In this document: positions 1 through 8,221 of the stretch, in pieces
Layout: the number at the start of each line of letters is the position of its first letter
Position numbering within the stretch: position 1 is the first letter of the stretch
Assembly: GCA_045114775.1 (NCBI GenBank)
Contig: JBGULC010000008.1
Span: 62,001-126,000 of the forward strand
Length of the DNA: 64,000 nt
Source: UBA3792 sp045114775
Lineage (GTDB): Bacteria > Bacillota > Clostridia > Christensenellales > CAG-138
Direction: 5' to 3'
The notes under the pieces: model-generated
What the model saw: only the letters and a program-made list of their open reading frames with translations
Databases searched by the model: none
Told to the model about the DNA's origin: nothing
Program-made: the position numbers and the translations under genes

Positions 1-972
1 GAAATCAGATTCAGTCATGCCGTTGATCGAACAGATTTTCGAAAGATAGCCGTTTCCGTTTTCCGCGATATCCATAACCTTATTCAGGAAAAACTCGATC
101 TGTTCCTGCGTGGGACGCCAGGTATACAGCTCGCACGTCACCTGCTCCTGACCGTTGAACAGAGCGACTGTCTGTTCGGTCTGAATATCGATCTCAGCCA
201 TATTCACGGTGTCCTTCAGCGCCTGTTTGACCGCTTCATAATCGGATTCGAGATTTGGTTTCTCTTCGTCCGAGAACAAATATTCCATAATTGCGTCAAG
301 TTCCGCGTTGTCGGCGCCCATCGAACCGTAAAGATTTTTCATCAGAACATCGAGAGAAGCGACATACAGCTTATCAGATCCGGGCGCGCAATAGAAAGAG
401 ATCGTTTTCTGGCCGATATCGAAGACTCTTACATCCAGAAGCGGATTGTTGTACAGCAGCAGCGCTAAGCCAAAGTTTCTGCCGTTTTGAACATCGGAAC
501 GAATCTGCAGCTTTGCATTTTTGAGAATGGACGCCGCATCAAATCCATCGTAATCGCCCGATTCCGGGATCTCTATCGTAATATCCGCATCAAAGGACGC
601 TTTTGTCAGTTCAGATGTTACAGCGTTGGCTTGATTGCGTACATCGACGACTGCTTTCTCCTCCAGTTGAACAAGCTTTTCCTTGGAAGGTTCCAAGACC
701 TTCTCTCTTTTCAATCCGTTTTTGCCGAATACACCGGTGAGGAAAAGCACAAGAACAACGACTCCGACCGCAAGAACGCCTGCACAGATGCCGAGAATGA
801 TCCCAAGCTTATTGCTCTTCTTCGGATTCGGGTCAGTTTCTGTCTGAGGCGTTGCATAGTCCTGCATCGGTTCAGGCTGCTCGTCGGTTATTTGCTGTAC
901 CTTTGTACCGCACATGGGGCAGAAGAGCTGATCGTCAGCGAGCTTTTCGCCGCATTGCATACAGTATTTCAT
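1..972 (-). CDS. Zinc-ribbon, single-pass membrane protein (3' part missing)
   Basis: The start codon is at 972, preceded by a good AGGAG site, and the frame stays open to the window edge (324 residues seen, C-terminus outside). Residues 4-21 form a double CxxC zinc ribbon (YCMQCGEK...FCPMCG), followed by a short acidic/proline linker and one hydrophobic segment at about 53-78. The rest is a predicted extracytoplasmic domain, rich in beta-like segments, that I do not recognise. This architecture (N-terminal cytoplasmic zinc ribbon, one membrane helix, large outer domain) is common in Firmicutes proteins annotated only as zinc-ribbon domain-containing. No function can be assigned. It reads away from the tRNA gene and shares no operon with anything visible. 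Confidence 0.85.
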   Translation of the reverse strand, partial: MKYCMQCGEKLADDQLFCPMCGTKVQQITDEQPEPMQDYATPQTETDPNPKKSNKLGIILGICAGVLAVGVVVLVLFLTGVFGKNGLKREKVLEPSKEKLVQLEEKAVVDVRNQANAVTSELTKASFDADITIEIPESGDYDGFDAASILKNAKLQIRSDVQNGRNFGLALLLYNNPLLDVRVFDIGQKTISFYCAPGSDKLYVASLDVLMKNLYGSMGADNAELDAIMEYLFSDEEKPNLESDYEAVKQALKDTVNMAEIDIQTEQTVALFNGQEQVTCELYTWRPTQEQIEFFLNKVMDIAENGNGYLSKICSINGMTESDF

Positions 973-1093
973 AATAGTGTTCTCCTTTCAAATAATTATA
1001 AAGATTATACCTTAAAACACATTGTATGTCAAATCCTGTTGAGAAAACGAATACAGATCATTGGGATCGGCATCAATTTAGAAGCAAACGAAA

Positions 1094-1117
1094 AAACCTC
1101 TTCACCGGAAGAGGTTT
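1094..1117 (-). terminator. Intrinsic terminator after tRNA-Ala
   Basis: A perfect 10-bp inverted repeat (AAACCTCTTC / GAAGAGGTTT) with a 4-nt loop lies just after the 3' end of the tRNA. Read on the minus strand it is followed by a T-run (complement of the A-run at 1091-1096). Confidence 0.85.
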
Positions 1118-1120
1118 GAT

Positions 1121-1197
1121 TGGTGGAGCTTAGGGGATTCGAACCCCTGATCTCTACACTGCCAGTGTAGCGCGATAGCCAACTTCGCTAAAGCCCC
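1121..1197 (-). tRNA. tRNA-Ala (anticodon GGC)
   Basis: The minus strand folds into a 77-nt cloverleaf including an encoded CCA end. The acceptor stem is GGGGCTT/AAGCTCC with one G-U pair. The anticodon stem CTACA/TGTAG closes the loop CTGGCAG, giving anticodon GGC (alanine, codons GCC/GCU). The T arm contains GGTTCGAATCC. The gene-free stretch 973-1321 holds this tRNA, its terminator at 1094-1117 and the promoter of the next gene; I see nothing else in it. Confidence 0.95.
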
Positions 1198-1287
1198 GAA
1201 CAAATGGTATTATACGTCATCACATTCAAAAAGGCAAGCTTTTTTTCACAGGAACACGTTATTTTTATGAACATTGCAAAAAATCTC

Positions 1288-1315
1288 TTCACGCATGAAA
1301 AAAGTATGATATACT
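1288..1315 (+). promoter_or_regulatory. Extended -10 promoter of the PBP gene, probably leaderless
   Basis: An extended -10 element TGATATACT (TG at 1307-1308, TATACT 1310-1315) has a weak TTCACG at 1288-1293, 16 bp upstream. The expected transcription start, about 7 nt after the -10, coincides with the A of the ATG at 1322, and there is no Shine-Dalgarno sequence. Confidence 0.55.
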
Positions 1316-1321
1316 GTATTC

Positions 1322-4012
1322 ATGGAAAAGAAATCGGAAAATAGGATTCATATTGGAAGAGATACCCTCTTTACGCACAATAAAAGGAAAAAGCCTTTTG
1401 TTTTGGATGTGCTGTTCCTGACACTTAAACTTTTGCTTGTTTCCGTTCTGATCGTAGGAATGGCGGTCGCAGGACTTGCTTACGGCGTTTTAAAAGCATA
1501 TATCGACACAACCCCGATGTTCGATACCGCCCAGCTAACCAAAAGCGACCGGACATCTTATCTGTATGATGTAAACGGAAATGAGTTGATGTCAATTTCC
1601 GCTATTGAGTACCGCGATTGGGTTGGTCTTAAAGATATTCCGCAATATCTGCGCGACGCTTTCATTTCGGTAGAAGATGTTCGCTTCTATAAGCACAGCG
1701 GCGTCGACTTCAAGCGATTGTTTTCAGCTGCGCTTGAGATTCTCGGAAACAGCAATTCTTCCGGAGGCAGCACAATCACACAGCAGCTGATCAAGAACAA
1801 AGTTCTCGGTACCGAACGTACTTACAAACGCAAGATTCAGGAAGCATTTTTGGCTTTGCAGTGCGAAAAAGTGATGGAGAAGGATGCTATCCTGGAAGCA
1901 TATCTAAACGATATCTACCTCGGCGGATCGAATTACGGTGTGAAAACCGCAGCAAAGGATTATTTCGGAAAAGAACTGCAGGAGTTGACAATCCGCGAAT
2001 GTGCGATGATTGCCGGCTTGACACAGAATCCATACCGTTATAATCCGCGGCTGAACCTATATTGGGAAAAATACGGCAGAAGCCCCGATGCATATGAAAA
2101 GTATACGGTCGCGCGTACAAATACCGTCCTCAGCCGTATGTATGAAAATGATAAAATCAATCGGGAACAGTATTTGTCTGCTTTGAACGAAGAGATCACG
2201 ATCATCCCCGAATCTGCCAATACAAAGATGTACGATTACGCATACTTTGTCGAATACTGTATGGACGACGTGATTTCACACTGGATGGAAAAGGATCATG
2301 TCGTGAACAATGCGCAGAATCGACAGATCTACGAGAACAAACTCAGAACCGGAGGCTATCGTATCTACACGACGCTGGATCCATTTGTTCAGGAAACAGT
2401 CCAATCCACGCTGTCTGAATGGGACGGATATCCGAAGCTTGCCGACGAAAGTCAGAACAAGATCACTGAAGTCATTTCAGACAGTATTACAATTGAAACA
2501 GTTGAACCTCAAGCCGCATCGGTTGTAATTGACCAACACACCGGTGAGATTCGCGCGATTGTAGGCGGCCGGAATGAACCGCAGATCCGAAAAGGATTGA
2601 ATCGAGCAACGCAAAGCTACGTCGAAATCGGATCCTCCGTAAAGCCGCTTGCAATCTATGGTCCTGCACTTGATAACGGTGCTTCTCCTGCCACGATCGT
2701 TGCCAATGTGACCGGAGCTATCGAAGGATGGGGAGGAGAAAACGGATATCCCGAAGGCGGGTTGACCAAAAAACACTTTGGCCCTGTTACGCTGAGATAC
2801 GGTCTGACGTATTCTCTCAACGTGGTTGCTGCGCGTCTGTTGTTTTCCAGATATGTAGGCGTTGATCGAGCTGTCGAATATCTGAAGCGTCTCGGAATTG
2901 ATGAATCACAGCTCAATAAAGACGGTCCCGGTCTTGCCCTCGGAACAAGCGGTATCTCGCCGCTGCAGCTTTGTGCCGCTTACGCAGCCATTGCAAACAA
3001 TGGTTACTATAATGAACCACTGTCCTTTACGAAAGTAACGGATAAAGACGGAAATGAGATTCTGAACGCCGATATACTTCGCGGGTCGCCTACAAAAGTC
3101 TATTCCGATACAGCGACCGCTTTTATGCTTGTTGATCTATTGAAAAACGCCGTCTCCTCTGGAACCGGTGCAAAAGCACAGATTCCCGGCTATGATGTGG
3201 CCGGCAAAACCGGAACAAACTCAGATTATGCAAGCGTTTGTTTTGCGGGCATGACCTGCAAATATACTGCTGTTGTATGGATTGGTCATGATCAACCCGT
3301 AAATAAGCTCGCTAAGGAATCGAGCGGCGGAGATTATGCGGCTGTCTTATGGAAACTGTTTATGTCAGAGCTTATGGATGGCGTAGAAAGCAAACCGATC
3401 ATTCCGGAAAATGAATCGTCATTGGGACTCATCCAGAGGACGGTCTGTCCGATTTCCGGAAAGCTTGCGACCGACGCTTGTATTCATTACAGAAACAGCA
3501 GGGATGAATTCAAAAAATACAATACCGTCACCGACTGGTTTACGTATTCGAACGTGCCCACAGAACCTTGCGATATGCATGTAACGTTATCGATTTGCAA
3601 AGAATCCGGATTGGTTGCCGGACAGTATTGCGATACGAACAATATTGAACAAAGGACATTCATACTGCTTCGCCCCGGCAGTCAATTCTACGGCCTCGAT
3701 GACAGCGTTTTGAATCGTCTTTTCTCGGATTCGTGGGTTCGCACCGACAGAACCGTATCGCAGTTCATCTCAGAATATCCCGTATGTACGATTGATTCTT
3801 CCTTCGATTCCCTTAAGAAGAAAGGAGAGAGCTTGATCCGTTCTGTAGAAGAACTGATTGCGGAGAATACTTCTATCGGTGAAGAGGAAATCGCGAACAT
3901 CAGAGCAATTATCGAAACGATGCGAAAAGCGGACAACTCAGACGACTACCATAAAGCATACGATCTTCTGCTTTCGGAATACAATCGTCTGCTTCTTCTG
4001 CCGGGATCGTAA
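1322..4012 (+). CDS. ponA: Class A penicillin-binding protein (PBP1a-like transglycosylase/transpeptidase)
   Basis: Bifunctional peptidoglycan synthase of 896 aa, acting at the outer face of the membrane. A basic cytoplasmic tail (KRKK) precedes a membrane anchor at about residues 29-57. The glycosyltransferase 51 domain follows, with the catalytic-Glu motif EDVRFYKHSG and the GGSTITQQL motif. The transpeptidase domain has SSVK (active Ser near 438), SLN and KTGT motifs. Beyond it lies a cysteine-containing C-terminal extension of about 200 residues (CPISGK..., CDMH..., CKESG) ending in a helical tail. No PASTA domain is evident. The start at 1322 keeps the basic tail before the anchor; no ribosome binding site precedes it, which fits a leaderless message. 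The downstream two-component genes have their own promoter. Confidence 0.95.
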   Translation: MEKKSENRIHIGRDTLFTHNKRKKPFVLDVLFLTLKLLLVSVLIVGMAVAGLAYGVLKAYIDTTPMFDTAQLTKSDRTSYLYDVNGNELMSISAIEYRDWVGLKDIPQYLRDAFISVEDVRFYKHSGVDFKRLFSAALEILGNSNSSGGSTITQQLIKNKVLGTERTYKRKIQEAFLALQCEKVMEKDAILEAYLNDIYLGGSNYGVKTAAKDYFGKELQELTIRECAMIAGLTQNPYRYNPRLNLYWEKYGRSPDAYEKYTVARTNTVLSRMYENDKINREQYLSALNEEITIIPESANTKMYDYAYFVEYCMDDVISHWMEKDHVVNNAQNRQIYENKLRTGGYRIYTTLDPFVQETVQSTLSEWDGYPKLADESQNKITEVISDSITIETVEPQAASVVIDQHTGEIRAIVGGRNEPQIRKGLNRATQSYVEIGSSVKPLAIYGPALDNGASPATIVANVTGAIEGWGGENGYPEGGLTKKHFGPVTLRYGLTYSLNVVAARLLFSRYVGVDRAVEYLKRLGIDESQLNKDGPGLALGTSGISPLQLCAAYAAIANNGYYNEPLSFTKVTDKDGNEILNADILRGSPTKVYSDTATAFMLVDLLKNAVSSGTGAKAQIPGYDVAGKTGTNSDYASVCFAGMTCKYTAVVWIGHDQPVNKLAKESSGGDYAAVLWKLFMSELMDGVESKPIIPENESSLGLIQRTVCPISGKLATDACIHYRNSRDEFKKYNTVTDWFTYSNVPTEPCDMHVTLSICKESGLVAGQYCDTNNIEQRTFILLRPGSQFYGLDDSVLNRLFSDSWVRTDRTVSQFISEYPVCTIDSSFDSLKKKGESLIRSVEELIAENTSIGEEEIANIRAIIETMRKADNSDDYHKAYDLLLSEYNRLLLLPGS

Positions 4013-4050
4013 ACACAGTGTGAAATTCATGCGAACTTCTCACAAATCGC

Positions 4051-4078
4051 TTGCTTTGAAGCAGAGGATTGCTATAAT
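4051..4078 (+). promoter_or_regulatory. Promoter of the two-component operon
   Basis: TTGCTT (4051-4056), a 16-bp spacer, and a perfect TATAAT (4073-4078). They lie 31 bp upstream of the response regulator start, which has its own AGGAGG. Confidence 0.65.
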
Positions 4079-4108
4079 AATGTAAAATGAACAGGAGGAT
4101 GAATCCTT

Positions 4109-4798
4109 ATGGCTACAAGAATACTGATATGCGATGACGAACCTGTCGTTCATGAATCTCTGCGGATTTATTTTGAAGCGGAGGGGTATGAGGTCATAGA
4201 CGCATACGATGGGGAAGAAGGACTTCAGAAAGCGGACAGTTCCGTTTCTTTATTGATACTTGATATTATGATGCCGAAAAAGTCCGGGATCGAAGTATGC
4301 CGCGAGATCCGGAAAAGCTCGACTGTTCCTATCGTTATGCTCACGGCGAAAGGGGAGGAGATCGATCGCATTCTCGGGCTTGAACTCGGCGCGGACGATT
4401 ACATTGTCAAACCGTTCAGCCCTCGTGAGGTAGTTGCACGCGTAAAGGCGATCCTGCGTCGCGTAGAATCTAAGGCGGAATCCAAGGATCCGAATATTAT
4501 TTCCTACAACGGCTTGACGATCGATCTGAACAGTTATTCTGTTACGCTGCGCGGCGAACATATTATCTGCACACCCAAGGAAATCGAGATCCTATATATG
4601 CTTGCTTCCAATCCGGGCCAGGTTTTTACGCGAGATACGCTTCTGTCACGCGTTTGGGGATACGATTTTGCAGGTGAAACAAGAACAGTCGATACGCATA
4701 TCAAACGTCTTCGTGCTAAGCTTAATTCCGATGGCCTCGGATGGAGCATCAAAACGATTTACGGCGTCGGATACAAATTTGAGTTGGAAAACGCATAA
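4109..4798 (+). CDS. OmpR/PhoB-family response regulator
   Basis: Two-domain DNA-binding response regulator of 229 aa. The receiver domain (about 1-120) has the acidic pair D9/D10, phospho-acceptor D52 (LLILDIMMPK), the MLTAK switch Thr/Lys and VKPF. The C-terminal winged-helix domain (about 130-228) contains VFTRDTLLSRVWGYDF and RTVDTHIKRLRAKL, typical of OmpR/PhoB proteins. An AGGAGG site 8 nt upstream supports the start. The partner histidine kinase begins 6 nt after the stop, so the two are one operon. It resembles WalR/PhoP-type regulators, and the position after a PBP gene suggests an envelope-related regulon, but the target genes cannot be read from sequence. Confidence 0.95.
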   Translation: MATRILICDDEPVVHESLRIYFEAEGYEVIDAYDGEEGLQKADSSVSLLILDIMMPKKSGIEVCREIRKSSTVPIVMLTAKGEEIDRILGLELGADDYIVKPFSPREVVARVKAILRRVESKAESKDPNIISYNGLTIDLNSYSVTLRGEHIICTPKEIEILYMLASNPGQVFTRDTLLSRVWGYDFAGETRTVDTHIKRLRAKLNSDGLGWSIKTIYGVGYKFELENA

Positions 4799-4804
4799 AG
4801 CGAT

Positions 4805-6625
4805 ATGAAACGAAGAGGCGAAGTATTTCGCAGAGCATTTTTAATTTGCATGGTGTTGCTGATCATCGGCAACCTTGCTTTGGTACTCGCGTATACCTAC
4901 TTCGGAAAAAAAACATACGTCGAATTGGACCGCAAGTCGCTCAATCAGACAGCGGACAGCATTCAGGAACTTTTTACGTTTCCTATCGGTCAGGAAATGT
5001 CCGTAACTGCGCTGAACGATTATTTCAACGCATTGTTACCGTCCAATGAGATCTCGTTTGTACTGACGATCTACAGCTCTCACGACCGCAAAAGTACGCT
5101 TTCAAACCGTCCCGATCTGATCGAAAATACACACATACAAGAGCTTGAATACCGGATCACATCCGGAGAATCAATCCGATCCGACGACTTCAGATTTGCA
5201 GACAGATCCGGTGCGATATGCGTGGGACGGCCGATCATTATCAGCGGCGATCACATCGTCGGATGCTTTGTTCTTGTACGTGAGATCAGCCATATCAACA
5301 ATGCATTTGCGCGTCTTTCCCGTTCTCTATGGTTTGTTTCGCTGCTTGTTTTACCGCTTCTGATCCTGACCTCATTCTTTGCCGTCAAGCAGATGCTGCA
5401 TCCGATCACGGAAATGACCAAGGTTGCAAGACAGCTTTCCAAGGGGAATTACGACGTACGTGCAAACGATCGTTACCCAGGTGAACTCGGTCTGTTTGCA
5501 AGAACGCTGAATAATATGAGCAGTGCGCTTTCATCCACGATCCATCAGCTTGAGACCGAGAAGCGACAGCTTGGATATATCCTGTCCAGCTTCAGCGACG
5601 GCGTTGCCGCCATCAATAAGCAAGGAGAGCTTACGCATTACAATCCGGCATTGATGAAACTCTTCGGCGCCGTCGACGTACATTCGACCATGGATCTTGT
5701 TCCAGATAAATCGATTTGGGAAGCATTTGAAGGCGTTGTGGACTCCGAGGAGCCGCGCATGTTTCATTACAATCTTCCCGGCGAGCGGATTCTTTGGATT
5801 TCTATCGTTCCCGTTATTTCAGATACGGAGGGATGCGTCGGCGCCGTCGGTGTTTTTAAGGACGCAACGGATATCGAAAAACTGGAACGGATGCGCAACG
5901 AATATGTTGCAAATATCAGTCATGAGCTGCGTACGCCGCTGACGTCGCTGCGCGGTCTTTTGGAACCGTTGTCCGACGGTATGGTTAAGGATCCGGAAGC
6001 ACAGAAAAGATATTACAGTATCATGCTGAAGGAAGTCGAGCGACTTTCCCGTCTGATCACCGATATGCTGCAGCTGTCGCGTCTGCAGGCAGGCACCGAA
6101 GCTATGGAAATGACGATGTTCGACGTGAACGAGCTCTTGGAAGAAGTTTCGCAAAGCTTCCAGACGGAAGCAAAAAAGCGCAATATCCGGATAGAACTTG
6201 AAACAGAGGAATCCTTGTCTCCGGTTCTCAGCGACCGCGACCGTGTCGAACAGGTGCTTGTGATCCTGATCGATAATGCGCTCCGTTATGCAAAAACGAC
6301 GATACGGCTTCGCGCAGTCGATACATCCGCCGAGGTCCTGATTGCCGTTTGGGATGATGGAATAGGGATCTCTAAGGAAAATCTCAGCCGTGTATTCGAA
6401 CGCTTTTTTAAGGTCGATTCCTCACGCAAGGACGGGGGGACCGGTCTAGGCCTTTCGATTGCCAAAAAGATCATGGATCAGCTTGAGGAACAAATTGACG
6501 TTGACAGCGAGGAAGGGAAGTGGACGTGTTTCCGATTCACTCTGAAAAAATATGTCAGCAACGCGATCCCTCTTTCATCTGTGCCGGATATCGTTATTTC
6601 TCCTGGTAATCACACAATCTCATAA
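4805..6625 (+). CDS. Membrane sensor histidine kinase (PhoR/WalK type)
   Basis: Sensor kinase of 606 aa. Order of parts: membrane helix about 12-34, extracytoplasmic sensor about 35-175, second helix about 176-196, HAMP about 197-250, PAS-like segment about 260-355, HisKA with the phosphorylated His near 373 (ANISHELRTPLTSL), and an HATPase domain with N box (ILIDNALRYAK), G1 (DDGIGI) and G2 (GGTGLGLSIAKK). This layout matches PhoR/WalK kinases. The gene follows its response regulator by 6 nt with only a weak ribosome binding site, so translation is probably coupled. The sensed signal is not evident. A hairpin at 6650-6686 follows the stop. Confidence 0.95.
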   Translation: MKRRGEVFRRAFLICMVLLIIGNLALVLAYTYFGKKTYVELDRKSLNQTADSIQELFTFPIGQEMSVTALNDYFNALLPSNEISFVLTIYSSHDRKSTLSNRPDLIENTHIQELEYRITSGESIRSDDFRFADRSGAICVGRPIIISGDHIVGCFVLVREISHINNAFARLSRSLWFVSLLVLPLLILTSFFAVKQMLHPITEMTKVARQLSKGNYDVRANDRYPGELGLFARTLNNMSSALSSTIHQLETEKRQLGYILSSFSDGVAAINKQGELTHYNPALMKLFGAVDVHSTMDLVPDKSIWEAFEGVVDSEEPRMFHYNLPGERILWISIVPVISDTEGCVGAVGVFKDATDIEKLERMRNEYVANISHELRTPLTSLRGLLEPLSDGMVKDPEAQKRYYSIMLKEVERLSRLITDMLQLSRLQAGTEAMEMTMFDVNELLEEVSQSFQTEAKKRNIRIELETEESLSPVLSDRDRVEQVLVILIDNALRYAKTTIRLRAVDTSAEVLIAVWDDGIGISKENLSRVFERFFKVDSSRKDGGTGLGLSIAKKIMDQLEEQIDVDSEEGKWTCFRFTLKKYVSNAIPLSSVPDIVISPGNHTIS

Positions 6626-6649
6626 TCAATATCCAATCATATATAGCAG

Positions 6650-6691
6650 CCTCCCTGCGTATGCTTAAACCAGCAAAGCAAGGAGGTTTTT
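6650..6691 (+). terminator. Hairpin whose 3' arm is the next gene's ribosome binding site
   Basis: CCTCC (6650-6654) can pair with GGAGG (6682-6686), supported by inner pairings TGC/GCA and TGCT/AGCA. The 3' arm is followed by TTTTTAT. It resembles an intrinsic terminator for the kinase operon, but GGAGG is also the Shine-Dalgarno of the ATG at 6694, so it could mask translation initiation. Confidence 0.4.
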
Positions 6692-6693
6692 AT

Positions 6694-7590
6694 ATGGAAC
6701 ACAAGCATAAAATCGTAAGAAAAAGCAATGGAACGCAGGGATCTGGCGGTTTGTTTACTGCTTTTGTTATCATTTTGGTCCTTGCCGCAATTGCCGGCGT
6801 GATAGTGCTTTCTCCGATCGGAAAGTATCTCAACGATACGCTGATCGGTCCGTTGTTTTCTTGTTCCGAAGAGAAAAAAGAGGACCAAAAGATCGTTTCG
6901 ACGCTTTCCGCGCAGGATAAACAAGCGGCAGAAGTCACGCCTTCTCCTAAACCGGAAGAACCTGTTTACAGCGCTGTCACGGTTGAAGAAACGCCTTTTT
7001 ATATTCTGCAGATGGGGGCCTTTACAACACGTGATGATGCGGAAAAGCATGCTGCCGAGATTCGAAGAATGGGAGCCGGAGGCTTTGTCTATGCGGAAGG
7101 TTCGATATTTCGTGTGTTTGCCGCTGCATATACGGATGAAAGCAGTCTCATTAAGGTACAATCGCAGGTGCGTTCTGACGGATTCGAAGCAACGCCTTAT
7201 ATCACGAACAAAAAAGCTGTCAAGCTCACGCTTGAAGGGGATCCTAAAACTGTTTCCGCGCTGAAAGAATTGATCGAACTGATCAACTCAATTCCAAATC
7301 GTCTGTGTGAGCTGTGCCTATTGTACGATAAAGGTGAGATCACCGGACAGGAAGCAACGGATGTTCTGCAGAAAATGCTTGAATCATGCAAATCAAGCCG
7401 TTCTGTACTTGCAGATACGGCAAATGACTCCATTGAGCCGATCCGCAATCTTTTATCGGGATATCAGGAAAAAATCTCGACATTCCTTCAGGAAAATGAT
7501 ATGATAGAAAAAAAGACGGCGTCAGGCGAACTGAAACGTCTTCAGTTAGCGGTCATTATAGATTATATATTATTTTTTGATCGGAAATGA
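6694..7590 (+). CDS. SPOR-domain membrane protein
   Basis: Protein of 298 aa. A basic N-terminus precedes one membrane helix (about 17-42). A low-complexity proline/glutamate linker leads to a SPOR domain at about 100-170 (YILQMGAFTTRDDAEKHAAE ... FRVFAAAYTDE), a fold that binds denuded septal peptidoglycan in other bacteria. The C-terminal 130 residues are helical and not recognised. The start at 6694 is chosen because AAGGAGG sits 7 nt upstream; the in-frame ATG at 6661 has no such site. A role in the divisome or spore envelope is an inference from the SPOR domain. rnhA follows closely. Confidence 0.85.
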   Translation: MEHKHKIVRKSNGTQGSGGLFTAFVIILVLAAIAGVIVLSPIGKYLNDTLIGPLFSCSEEKKEDQKIVSTLSAQDKQAAEVTPSPKPEEPVYSAVTVEETPFYILQMGAFTTRDDAEKHAAEIRRMGAGGFVYAEGSIFRVFAAAYTDESSLIKVQSQVRSDGFEATPYITNKKAVKLTLEGDPKTVSALKELIELINSIPNRLCELCLLYDKGEITGQEATDVLQKMLESCKSSRSVLADTANDSIEPIRNLLSGYQEKISTFLQENDMIEKKTASGELKRLQLAVIIDYILFFDRK

Positions 7591-7596
7591 GGAGAC

Positions 7597-8049
7597 ATGG
7601 ATCACGTAACGATTTATACGGACGGCGCTTGTTCATGCAATCCCGGACCCGGCGGCTGGGGCTGTGTATTGATTTACGGCGAGCATCGAAAAGAAGCCAG
7701 CGGCAACGCCGAATCCACGACAAATAACCGTATGGAACTTACGGCGGCGATCGAAGCGCTGCGGCAGTTGAAACGAAGCTGTTCTGTAGATCTTTATACG
7801 GACAGCGCATATCTGTGCAATGCGTTTGAGAAAGGCTGGCTGAAAAACTGGCGTGTGAACGGATGGAAAACCTCAAATCGCCACGAAGTCGAAAACCGCG
7901 ATTTATGGGAACAGATCGATGCATTGTGCGTTACGCATTCAGTCGTGTTTCATAAAGTCAAAGGCCATTCGGATAATGTCGAAAACAATCGCTGCGATAA
8001 ACTTGCTCGAGACGCGATCAAAAATTTGACTGAAAACAATAAAGAATGA
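7597..8049 (+). CDS. rnhA: Ribonuclease HI
   Basis: Cytoplasmic RNase H of 150 aa, the usual length for RNase HI, which degrades RNA in RNA-DNA hybrids. The catalytic carboxylates are visible: D in YTDGAC, E in NNRMELTAAIEAL, D in LYTDSAYLC, and the final D in NNRCDKLARDA. The basic handle region (KGWLKNWRVNGWKTSNRHEV) and KVKGHS are present, so it looks fully active. The start lies 6 nt after the SPOR gene stop, behind GAGGAG. A stem-loop at 8054-8084 follows. Confidence 0.97.
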   Translation: MDHVTIYTDGACSCNPGPGGWGCVLIYGEHRKEASGNAESTTNNRMELTAAIEALRQLKRSCSVDLYTDSAYLCNAFEKGWLKNWRVNGWKTSNRHEVENRDLWEQIDALCVTHSVVFHKVKGHSDNVENNRCDKLARDAIKNLTENNKE

Positions 8050-8053
8050 TCCA

Positions 8054-8084
8054 AAGCTCCGGTCCGATATGCGGATCGGAGCTT
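8054..8084 (+). terminator. Terminator-like hairpin after rnhA
   Basis: AAGCTCCG (8054-8061) pairs with CGGAGCTT (8077-8084), with further inner pairs around a 5-nt loop (13 bp in total, one G-U). The T-tract after it is poor (CTTGATAAAATT), so termination may be incomplete. Confidence 0.6.
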
Positions 8085-8134
8085 CTTGATAAAATTGCCG
8101 AAATTCACATAAAATATGTCAATTATGTAAACAT

Positions 8135-8164
8135 CTATTCGTTAAACTTGTCTTTAACGAATAG
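8135..8164. repeat. Perfect 12-6-12 inverted repeat upstream of the recombinase
   Basis: CTATTCGTTAAA (8135-8146), centre CTTGTC, and its exact reverse complement TTTAACGAATAG (8153-8164). Arm and spacer lengths match the geometry of dif-type Xer sites. Elements resembling the XerD arm, TTATGTAAACA (8123-8133) and TTATGTTAAAA (8165-8175), flank it. It overlaps the recombinase promoter, so it could instead be an operator. Confidence 0.75.
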
Positions 8165-8176
8165 TTATGTTAAAAT
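8148..8176 (+). promoter_or_regulatory. Promoter of the recombinase gene
   Basis: TTGTCT (8148-8153), a 17-bp spacer, TAAAAT (8171-8176). The -35 lies in the centre and right arm of the inverted repeat, so anything binding the repeat would block RNA polymerase. Confidence 0.5.
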
Positions 8177-8221
8177 ACAATTACTCGAATCCCTATCCCT
8201 ATTGCATACTTCGAGGTTATC

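Noticed and set aside
4018..4045. Crp-like box TGTGA...TCACA before the two-component operon
   Set aside because: The two halves are 16 bp apart instead of 6, so the spacing does not fit a Crp/Fnr dimer.
8102..8133. A canonical dif site formed by AATTCACATAA and TTATGTAAACA
   Set aside because: The two arms are separated by 10 bp instead of 6-8, so as a stand-alone XerC/XerD site it does not fit; kept only as supporting half-sites.
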